From: an uncultured Ignavibacteria bacterium
Lineage (GTDB): Bacteria; Bacteroidota; Ignavibacteria; Kapaibacteriales; UBA2268
Direction: 5' to 3'
NCBI GenBank assembly: GCA_903862655.1
Contig: CAIOZA010000020.1
Coordinates: 62,001 to 126,000, forward strand
DNA: 64,000 nucleotides
Part shown: in pieces, positions 20,513 to 28,776 of the stretch
Numbering within the stretch: the stretch's first letter is position 1
How the letters are laid out: each line of letters opens with the position of its first letter
Translations under genes and position numbers: made by a program
Notes under the pieces: model-generated
Database searches by the model: none
The model's input: only the letters and a program-made list of their open reading frames with translations
Told to the model about the DNA's origin: nothing

Positions 20513-21710
20513 ATTTATCTTCTGCTATTTTTTTATCTAGATAATTCGATGCCACAGCTACGAGCATCGACGTTCCAAGAATTAATGCTTCATCACCGGG
20601 AAGAAATTTCGGATTATGAAGTCCTGGCATAACTTGTAAATTCATTGGCATGACTCCTAAAAACCAGAATGTCGAAGGTATTTGCTGAGCATAATAAGCA
20701 AAATCTTCTGCCCACATTTTAGGTTCCCAGCTCAACACATTTGTTCCACCGAATATTTTTTCAGCTGTTTCTTTGGCAATATTTGTGCTGGACGAATCAT
20801 TACTAAGAGGTGGGTACCCAAGAATAGGGTCAAAAGAGCAAGTACAATCATAAAGGTTACAAATTCCGACAGAGAATTTTCTGATCTTCTCAATCATTAA
20901 ATATCGCCATTCATTATCGAATGAGCGGAAAGTACCCTTTAATTCTACTTTTTCGGGTATTATGTTGGTAGCTGTGCCACCATTGATTGCCGTAAGAGCG
21001 AGGACTCCCGGGTTCAATGGATTTCTGAATTTAGTAATGAGACTCTGTAGATTCGTTATCAGATGGGATGCAGCAAGAATGGGATCAGCACCTAAATGTG
21101 GTTGAGCAGCGTGGGCTCCCTTACCATTAATAGTCCAGTACAATTCATCGGCAGAACCCATTATGTATCCATCGGCTAAAGAAATTGTCCCAAGTTTTTC
21201 CCCAGGATTTACATGCTGGCCAAAAATGGCTGATGGAGCAGGATTAGCCAATGCTCCTTCTCTAATCATTAAACTGGCACCTCCGGGTAATTTTTCTTCT
21301 CCTGGTTGAAAAATTAGCTTAACCGTGCCATTTAATTCAGATTCATGTTTCTTCAGTACTTTAGCTGCTCCAATGAGCATAGTAGTATGCATGTCATGAC
21401 CGCATGCATGCATTATATCGGGATTTATTGAGGCAAAGTCACAATTAGTTTCTTCAGACATTGGTAAAGCGTCAATGTCAGCACGTAGAGCCACGCATTT
21501 ATCTCCTTGACCGATAGTGGCGATTACTCCGGTTTCACTCAGAACTTTAAATTCAATATCTAGCTTAGATAATTCAGATTGAATCAATCTTGAAGTTTCA
21601 TACTCTTTAAATGATAATTCTGGATTCCTGTGAATCTGATGTCTGATAATAACTAATTCCGGGTAAATACCATTTACTGATGAAATAATTGTTTCATTTT
21701 TGATGCCCAT
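20499..21710 (-). CDS. M20 family amidohydrolase (N-acyl-amino-acid amidohydrolase type)
   Basis: RHQIHRNPELSFKEYETS, ALRADIDALPM, HACGHDMHTTMLIGAAK, FQPGEEKLPGGA. Confidence 0.9.
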   Translation of the reverse strand: MGIKNETIISSVNGIYPELVIIRHQIHRNPELSFKEYETSRLIQSELSKLDIEFKVLSETGVIATIGQGDKCVALRADIDALPMSEETNCDFASINPDIMHACGHDMHTTMLIGAAKVLKKHESELNGTVKLIFQPGEEKLPGGASLMIREGALANPAPSAIFGQHVNPGEKLGTISLADGYIMGSADELYWTINGKGAHAAQPHLGADPILAASHLITNLQSLITKFRNPLNPGVLALTAINGGTATNIIPEKVELKGTFRSFDNEWRYLMIEKIRKFSVGICNLYDCTCSFDPILGYPPLSNDSSSTNIAKETAEKIFGGTNVLSWEPKMWAEDFAYYAQQIPSTFWFLGVMPMNLQVMPGLHNPKFLPGDEALILGTSMLVAVASNYLDKKIAEDKSTST

Positions 21711-21723
21711 TTTTTTCCTAAGC

Positions 21724-22587
21724 TTAGTTTATTAAATCTTCAGAAATATCAACATAATAACTATCTAGAATAACAGCAGGACCAGTAAGTACAAGTCCGA
21801 CAATGTTATTTTTCGTTCCAATTATATCAACCTGAATTTCTTCTTTACTTGTTGGGATAACTTTTATCGGGAAGTTCAGATTGTATTTTTTCGAAGCTAT
21901 CAGAGCAGTAGAAATTGCACCTGTACCACAGGCACCTGTTTCTGCTTCAACACCACGCTCAAACGTTCTTAAAAAAACTTTACTGCCAATTACATTGTAA
22001 ACATTAACATTCACTCCTAGAGGTTGAAAATCGTTATGAAATCTGATCTCTGATGAAAAACCCACTAAATCGAATTCATTAAAACTGCCAACTCCATTCA
22101 AAAGATCGAAATCAATAACCGCATGATCTGATCCGACATTAACATATCCAACATTCAAAATATGTTTCTTCAGTCTCAATTCCTTAGGATCAATGATTCG
22201 AATTGGAGGAGGAAAATTAAGCGATATAGTGTTGTCTTGATTGATTCTGGCTTTATATTTATTTCCAGCCATAGAGAAATCGATCAATTTATTTTGATAC
22301 TTGAAAATCTTTTGATTACTTGCAAAATAAACTGCACATCTGCCACCATTGCCACACATTGCACCATGAGAACCATCGGGGTTTAGAAATTCGGCACGAA
22401 AGTCCAGACCTTTGACAGCTGCGTCAACAGAAATTAATCCTTCGGAGTAATAGGGATTGTTCATGCTTTTAGTGCAAAGTATAGGTGCTAATTTTGCAAG
22501 CTGAATAATACTTAAATTATAATCGACAGCGTTAATTACTGAGAATTTGTTGCCTGCACCCGACATGTGGAATACTTTTATTTTCAT
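21724..22587 (-). CDS. dapF: Diaminopimelate epimerase
   Basis: NPDGSHGAMCGNGGRCAVYFA and GVEAETGACGTGAISTALIA. Confidence 0.93.
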   Translation of the reverse strand: MKIKVFHMSGAGNKFSVINAVDYNLSIIQLAKLAPILCTKSMNNPYYSEGLISVDAAVKGLDFRAEFLNPDGSHGAMCGNGGRCAVYFASNQKIFKYQNKLIDFSMAGNKYKARINQDNTISLNFPPPIRIIDPKELRLKKHILNVGYVNVGSDHAVIDFDLLNGVGSFNEFDLVGFSSEIRFHNDFQPLGVNVNVYNVIGSKVFLRTFERGVEAETGACGTGAISTALIASKKYNLNFPIKVIPTSKEEIQVDIIGTKNNIVGLVLTGPAVILDSYYVDISEDLIN

Positions 22588-22589
22588 TA

Positions 22590-23396
22590 TTATTTATCTT
22601 CTGTAAACTCAAAGTAACAAGACATTAGCGTTTCTGATATCTGATTATGTAATAAACCATTTGTCGCAAGCATATTGTTGTCAGTTATCGCGTATGGCTC
22701 TTGATTGTACTGGGTGACTTTACCACCGGATTCCTGAACCAAAAGAACCCCTGCTGCCACATCCCATGGATTCAAATCAATTTCCCAGAATCCATCAAAT
22801 CTTCCACAAGCCACGTACGCCAGATCCAGTGCAGCAGAACCCAATCTTCTAATAGGAATTCCTCTTCTGATTATTTCTATGAAATGATCTATACAATGAC
22901 CTGGATTCTTATGTACATTGTATGGGAAACCCGTTACCAGGAAGGCAGTTTCCAGCTGATTGCATAAGGAATGACTAATTGGAATGTCGTTCATAGTCGC
23001 ACCCTGACCTTTAACGGCAACGAATAGTTCATTCAAACATGGGTGGTATACAACTCCAACAAGAATCTCTTTTCCTCTAACAGCTGCGATACTAACACTG
23101 AAGATAGGTAAATTATGAGCAAAGTTTACAGTACCGTCCAATGGATCAATAATCCATTGAATACTATCGTTACTCCAATTGCTTTTGCCACTTTCTTCAG
23201 CAAGAAAAGAATGATCAGGAAAGCGTGAACTAATAAAATCAATAATAAATTTTTCAGACTTATGATCAAATTCTGTTACAAGATTGTTTATTCCTTCCTT
23301 ATTTGATATCTTAAATGCAGTACCAAACCCATCCATTAAAATCGAACCAGCTCCCAAAGCAGCTTCAATAGCAGTTTTTTTTAATTTGTCTAACAC
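22590..23396 (-). CDS. suhB: Inositol monophosphatase family protein
   Basis: FLAEESGKS, WIIDPLDGTVNFAHNLPIFSVSIA, WEIDLNPWDVAAGVLLVQESGG. Confidence 0.88.
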   Translation of the reverse strand: MLDKLKKTAIEAALGAGSILMDGFGTAFKISNKEGINNLVTEFDHKSEKFIIDFISSRFPDHSFLAEESGKSNWSNDSIQWIIDPLDGTVNFAHNLPIFSVSIAAVRGKEILVGVVYHPCLNELFVAVKGQGATMNDIPISHSLCNQLETAFLVTGFPYNVHKNPGHCIDHFIEIIRRGIPIRRLGSAALDLAYVACGRFDGFWEIDLNPWDVAAGVLLVQESGGKVTQYNQEPYAITDNNMLATNGLLHNQISETLMSCYFEFTEDK

Positions 23397-23523
23397 TTTA
23401 TCTCCAATACCAATATTAATTACTACAAATCTAAGAATTTATATTAAATGATAATAAATCATAGTTTTATTTTAATTTTTTTTATTTTTGTATGATTACA
23501 TCATGAAATTTAAAAGACAATAT

Positions 23524-25179
23524 ATGACCAAATTTAATTTTTTAAGAAGATTCTTTTTTTTAATGTTTTTATCTTTGTCCATTTCCACTTTCAATTGTCT
23601 ATCCCAGATAGATAATTATGAGTTGTCAGGTGCTAAGCCTGGTGCGCTTGATACACTGGCAATGCAGACATCGCAGAAAATAGTGTCGGAGTCAACCGGA
23701 ATATTAGAGAAGGAAATCGATCCGGAAAAATATATCGTTGGCCCGGGTGATGTAATTACACTAGCCATACTTACAACAAAAACCAAAGAATATGATTTAT
23801 GTATTTCTGCTAATGGGTCGCTTCTACTTCCCGATGCAGGAACAGTAATGCTTAAGGGAAAAAGTTTTGCTGAGGCTGAAAAATTAATCAAAGAGAAGAT
23901 AAAAAAAGTATTTAAAACAGACGAAGTTTACCTCATTCTAAAGGATTTGCGGAAATTTAAGGTTATAATCAGCGGATCTGTAAAAAAGACAGCAATTGTT
24001 ACTGCGACTGCGGTTGACAGGGTTTCGGAAATTATCGAAAAAGCCGGTGGGTTAAAACCCGATGGTTCAGTTCGTAAGATCCAGCTTTATCGTGGCGGTA
24101 GTACCAAACCAATCATTGTGGATTTGATAAAATTCTTCAGAACTCATGATGAGGATGCTAACCCGACAGTACTTGGTGGAGATCATATCGTCATTCCACC
24201 TATTAGCAAGAACCAAACAATTACTATAAGTGGGGATGTTCCATTCCCAGGAAGTTTTGAGTTTAATCCTGACGATTCATTAGCGGATCTTGTAAGATTT
24301 GCTAATGGTTTTTATCCTACTTCTTTTCTCGATAGTGTTGAATACGTCCAAAAATTTGAAGAATATGATGAATTTCGAGTTCGGTATTTGAATTTAAAAT
24401 ATTGGAGAGATCTCTCGGAAATAGATAATTATCCGGAGTTAAATATACCTCTAAAAAGTGGAGATAGAATCTACATTAAAAAGGATCCATTTTATAAAGA
24501 TGCGCAGGAAGTAGCAATAACGGGAGAAGTAAAGTTTCCGGGTAAATATGCTGTTGATGGAAGAACAACCAGAGTTAGTGAAATACTCCAAAAAGCAGGT
24601 GGCATTACTGATAAGGCAGCATTAGATGCTTCTATATTAATCCGTCAATCCGAGATTGGGGTTCCAGACAAAGAAATGGAACGACTAAGACGTACTCCAA
24701 CTAATGAGATGTCAGAAAATGAGTATAGGTATTTTCAATCCAAGGCTTCCGAGCAGCAGGGTATGATGGCAATCAATTTTAATACTTTACTGAATAATCC
24801 AAATTCTGTTGATAATATTATTTTACTTAATAAGGATTCAATTGTTATAACTGAAAAGAAATATTTTATTAATGTTCAGGGTAGGGTTAATAATCCAGGT
24901 TTAGTAGTATTTAATTCCAAAGAAAATTATCTGGATTACATTAATTCAGCTGGCGGATTTGGATTTCGTGCTGATGCTTCTTCAACTTTAATTGTTAAAT
25001 CTAAAGGGCAGCAATTCTTAGCTGAAACCAGGAATTATCTACTTGAACCCGGGGATAATATATTAGTTCCCCCAAAGACAGAGACCAAATTAGGAGAAAT
25101 TTTATTAACAGCATTAACAGTAACCGTCCAGCTATTAACCATAGCCGGTGTTATCATTGCGGTATTGAAAACAAAATAG
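23524..25179 (+). CDS. Polysaccharide export (Wza-like) protein with multiple SLBB domains
   Basis: YIVGPGDVITLAIL...SANGSLLLPDAGTVMLKGKSFAEAEKLIKEKI followed by repeated SLBB-like segments. The ORF track starts at TTG 23488; ATG 23524 before the signal peptide is preferred. Confidence 0.85.
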   Translation: MTKFNFLRRFFFLMFLSLSISTFNCLSQIDNYELSGAKPGALDTLAMQTSQKIVSESTGILEKEIDPEKYIVGPGDVITLAILTTKTKEYDLCISANGSLLLPDAGTVMLKGKSFAEAEKLIKEKIKKVFKTDEVYLILKDLRKFKVIISGSVKKTAIVTATAVDRVSEIIEKAGGLKPDGSVRKIQLYRGGSTKPIIVDLIKFFRTHDEDANPTVLGGDHIVIPPISKNQTITISGDVPFPGSFEFNPDDSLADLVRFANGFYPTSFLDSVEYVQKFEEYDEFRVRYLNLKYWRDLSEIDNYPELNIPLKSGDRIYIKKDPFYKDAQEVAITGEVKFPGKYAVDGRTTRVSEILQKAGGITDKAALDASILIRQSEIGVPDKEMERLRRTPTNEMSENEYRYFQSKASEQQGMMAINFNTLLNNPNSVDNIILLNKDSIVITEKKYFINVQGRVNNPGLVVFNSKENYLDYINSAGGFGFRADASSTLIVKSKGQQFLAETRNYLLEPGDNILVPPKTETKLGEILLTALTVTVQLLTIAGVIIAVLKTK

Positions 25180-25188
25180 AGAAATATA

Positions 25189-26403
25189 ATGTCCAATAAA
25201 ATTTTGAAAGTTGAACCTGAAGAGATTAGTTTTCGCAAAATCATTCAACTAATCAGATCTAAGTCAAAGCTTGTAATTTTAATCTTACTACTTACATCGT
25301 TATTAACTTTGGGGTATTCTTATATAGCACCACACCAATATGAATCTATTGGAAGCATATTGCCGCCAGACGATGCTGGTGGTGGTGGTGGATTGACTTC
25401 TTTTCTTCAATCAATATCCGGTGGATTTTCTTTCGATGGAGCCGGTCAATCCAGCAAGATTCTTTTGTTTCAGGATATGCTCAAGAGCAGGGAAGTAGCT
25501 AAAATCATTACTCAGACTTTAGGTCTGGACAAGAAGCCTAATGTTAAGCCTAATCAAATTGAGGATCTATACGTTTCTGTTAGTAAAATGCTAAAAATTG
25601 AGTTGAAGAGAAGTGGAATAATAACCGTTTCTTCAATTGCATCAACCGGTTATTTTCCCGATAGTAAAGATAAACTGGAAGCGGCTGAGCTGACTGCAAA
25701 GCTCATTAATACTGCTATTAAAGCTCTCGATGAAGTAAACCGTGAAAAGAATCAGTCCAAATCTAAGAGAAAAAGAGAATACCTTGAACGAATTCTTTTA
25801 GAACGTAAAATAGCTTTGGACTCAGTTGATAAGAATCTAGAACAATTCCGGAGTGAGCATAAGATTTTCTCGATTGACAATCAAAGTGAAGCAATTCTTG
25901 GAAATGCAGTAACTTTAGGGGCTGAACTTGCTAAATCTGAGGTTGATCTTAATTTAAAATTATTAGAGTATGAACCAAACTCAGCAATAGTTCAATCTGC
26001 CAAAAGAAAACTTGACAATGTGAAAGAGCAATACGGTAGGGTTCAAACCGGAGGTATCGGATCGGGAGATTTATATTCTATTCCTCTAAATCAAGTACCT
26101 TCATTAGTGAGACAGTATACCTCTTTAATGAGGAAGCAAAAAATTCTTGAGCAGGTAAATCTTTATCTTGAGACACAGAGATATCAGGAGTTGATTCAGG
26201 AGAAGAAGGATTTAACAATAGTTGAACAGCTGGATCTGGCACAAGTTCCAATGAATAAAACAGCACCTGACAGGAAAATGATGTTATTGCTTGATTTCGT
26301 GATTGTTTCAATTTTGCTAATATTTTACATCATAGCCGATGCACTCAGAAAGGGTTATATTATAATCCGCAAGGATGTTGAAGATTCAACAGTTGTTGGT
26401 TAA
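25189..26403 (+). CDS. Wzz-type chain-length determinant / polysaccharide co-polymerase
   Basis: N- and C-terminal TM helices flanking a coiled-coil region; SYIAPHQYESIGSILPPDD, LAQVPMNKTAPDRKMMLLLDFVIVSILLIFYI. Confidence 0.8.
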   Translation: MSNKILKVEPEEISFRKIIQLIRSKSKLVILILLLTSLLTLGYSYIAPHQYESIGSILPPDDAGGGGGLTSFLQSISGGFSFDGAGQSSKILLFQDMLKSREVAKIITQTLGLDKKPNVKPNQIEDLYVSVSKMLKIELKRSGIITVSSIASTGYFPDSKDKLEAAELTAKLINTAIKALDEVNREKNQSKSKRKREYLERILLERKIALDSVDKNLEQFRSEHKIFSIDNQSEAILGNAVTLGAELAKSEVDLNLKLLEYEPNSAIVQSAKRKLDNVKEQYGRVQTGGIGSGDLYSIPLNQVPSLVRQYTSLMRKQKILEQVNLYLETQRYQELIQEKKDLTIVEQLDLAQVPMNKTAPDRKMMLLLDFVIVSILLIFYIIADALRKGYIIIRKDVEDSTVVG

Positions 26404-26417
26404 TTGAGTTAAGTTCT

Positions 26418-27002
26418 CTATCCATTAATTTTATTTATCTCTTTTTTGCAGTTATTCAACAAGAAAGAGATATTTTTATTTGTACGTGTCTCTGCTGCTG
26501 GGAAATATCTTTGACTGATCTGATCCATGAATGCAAATGGATTCAGAAAATTAAGAAAATCGTTTGAGCGCAGAATATCTAAACAATCACTTAATATTAT
26601 AATCAGACAATCATCATCAATTCTATCCGGCTCCATTACAGCAATACTTAAACCAATTCTAATCTTATAATCATCAGTAATTCTCTGAACTAAATAGGAT
26701 ACATTAGATCCAAAATTATAATCAAGAATTGTCAATGAAATTTCATCACTGTTAATAAGTATGTTATGCAATAAGGTGGCAACAATTAAATCAGGTTCAA
26801 AGATATTCAACTCGGTTAGGAGGATCTTTGCAACTCTTGTTGAATGATAAAAAATTGGAAATCCAGATGGTGTTAACTGACCGATAAGCACGGCTTCAGA
26901 CATTTCATAGGCACCAATAACTTTTGAGATTTCAGCAGGTGAAATCTTGTCACGTAATAGTTCTTCTAAAGTTATTTTCGAGATAAAGTTTTCGTCAATC
27001 AT
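26418..27002 (-). CDS. Stand-alone RelA/SpoT-type HD-domain protein, probably catalytically degenerate
   Basis: HSTRVAKILLTELNIFEPDLIVATLLHNILINSDEISLTILDYNFGSNVSYLVQRIT and IILSDCLDILRSN follow the RelA HD layout, but HD is HN and the following ED is absent. Confidence 0.55.
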   Translation of the reverse strand: MIDENFISKITLEELLRDKISPAEISKVIGAYEMSEAVLIGQLTPSGFPIFYHSTRVAKILLTELNIFEPDLIVATLLHNILINSDEISLTILDYNFGSNVSYLVQRITDDYKIRIGLSIAVMEPDRIDDDCLIIILSDCLDILRSNDFLNFLNPFAFMDQISQRYFPAAETRTNKNISFLLNNCKKEINKING

Positions 27003-27015
27003 AATTGGACTGTCC

Positions 27016-28728
27016 TTAAAGTTTTGACAATTCCTGAATGGTTTGCAACGTTGATTCCGTTACATCCTCTCCGCTGATCAATTTAGCTATTTCAATGTTC
27101 CTCTCATCGCCACTGAGTTCTAAAGCTGAAATATAAGTCAGATCAACGGTCTGAGATTTGTTTACGGATATGATTCTATCCGCCAATGAAGCAATTTGTG
27201 CAAGATGAGTGATTGATATTATTTGATGCTTTTGGGATAGATTTTTCATTGATAGTCCAACCCTCCTTGCAACCTTGCCACTTATACCAGTATCGATTTC
27301 GTCAAAAATCAAGACTGGAGTGTTTGCATTCGAAGCAGAAATACTCTTTATTGCCAGCATAACACGAGATATTTCACCACCTGATGCAACATCAACTAAG
27401 GGTTTGGGGGACTCGCCAGGGTTGGTGGAAATAAGAAATTCAATATTGTCTATTCCATTAGTGAAGCATTTATACGGTATATCATCTATCGAACAGCTGA
27501 CTTCAGATAGAGAGGTATTTGCTGAATTATTCTGATGCTTGAATAAAACATTAAAATCTGCATTTTCAATGCTAAGATCCTTCAATTTCTCAATAATATT
27601 TTGCGCAAAAATATTGGAAGAGTTTTGTCTTATAGTTGAAATTTCCCGAGCTATTATTCCTAACTCAATTTGGGATGAAGCTATCTGATCTTTTAATGAT
27701 GATATTTCCTTGTCAAAGTTCTCAATTAATGAGAGTTGGGATTCGAGAAATTCTCTTCTTTCAAATATATTATCATAAGAAAGATATTTCTTTCTCAATC
27801 CTCTAAGAACACTTAACCTTTCTCTGATTTGTTCAGCTCTATCTGCATCAAAATTGATGTTATAATGATAATTCTGAATAAACTTGGCAATTTCATTTAA
27901 TGATATTTCAGAAGTTCTGAATTCTTCAAGATATTGACTAAAAGAGTCATCTATTGTATTAAGCTGTTCAAGATTTTTGCGTGCAGACACAATTTGGTGC
28001 AAAATCGAAGAATCATCATTTGAAAGAATTTGACTTAACGAAGCTGATAATGAAAAAAGAATTTCAGAATTCTCCAAAATCTTTAGTTCCAATTCGAGAG
28101 AAGTCTCTTCATCAGTTTGAGGATTTACCTTGTTGATTTCTTCTAATTCATACTGATAGATTGTTATTTTTTGAGAAGAATCCTTTTGAGATTCATAAAG
28201 CTCGCGAATGGTTTTTAATAACTGTAATTGATTACTATATCCAAGACTGAACTTTGCTGAAAGAGAGTCGAAATTACAAATGCTATCGAGTACAGAGAGA
28301 TGATTTTCTGATCGAAGTAGAATCTGATGATCGTGCTGCCCATGAAAATCAACTAATAAATCACCGAATTCTTTCAAAACAGATACCTGAACGGGCGTGT
28401 CATTAATGAAACACCGTGAATTACCTTTAACCGACAATTCACGTCTGGTTATCAATTCATTATTGTGGATATCTAATTCATTGTTAGAAATTAGTTTAAA
28501 AATAGGTGACCCATCTGGAATAGAGAAAGAAGCTTCAATAATTGCCTTATTTTCACCAGATCGAATCAAATCGGATGAAGCTCTTTCACCTAGGGCTAGT
28601 AATAGAGCATCTACAATGATCGATTTACCAGCACCAGTTTCGCCAATGATTATATTCAGTCCTTTATCGAACTTTAGTGATACTGAATCAATCAGTGTGA
28701 AATTTTTTATGCTCAGTGATTTTAACAT
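27016..28728 (-). CDS. recN: DNA repair protein RecN
   Basis: MLKSLSIKNFTLIDSVSLKFDKGLNIIIGETGAGKSIIVDAL, DFHGQHDHQILL, VASGGEISRVMLAIKSI, LIFDEIDTGISGKVA. Confidence 0.95.
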   Translation of the reverse strand: MLKSLSIKNFTLIDSVSLKFDKGLNIIIGETGAGKSIIVDALLLALGERASSDLIRSGENKAIIEASFSIPDGSPIFKLISNNELDIHNNELITRRELSVKGNSRCFINDTPVQVSVLKEFGDLLVDFHGQHDHQILLRSENHLSVLDSICNFDSLSAKFSLGYSNQLQLLKTIRELYESQKDSSQKITIYQYELEEINKVNPQTDEETSLELELKILENSEILFSLSASLSQILSNDDSSILHQIVSARKNLEQLNTIDDSFSQYLEEFRTSEISLNEIAKFIQNYHYNINFDADRAEQIRERLSVLRGLRKKYLSYDNIFERREFLESQLSLIENFDKEISSLKDQIASSQIELGIIAREISTIRQNSSNIFAQNIIEKLKDLSIENADFNVLFKHQNNSANTSLSEVSCSIDDIPYKCFTNGIDNIEFLISTNPGESPKPLVDVASGGEISRVMLAIKSISASNANTPVLIFDEIDTGISGKVARRVGLSMKNLSQKHQIISITHLAQIASLADRIISVNKSQTVDLTYISALELSGDERNIEIAKLISGEDVTESTLQTIQELSKL

Positions 28729-28776
28729 TATTCCAATTTAAGCAATTCAAACGAGATTTATTATGAAAAATTATAA

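Noticed and set aside
23483-23490. TATTTTTG resembling the Bacteroidota -7 promoter element TAnnTTTG
   Set aside because: AT-rich region with no convincing -33 TTTG partner; cannot be distinguished from chance.
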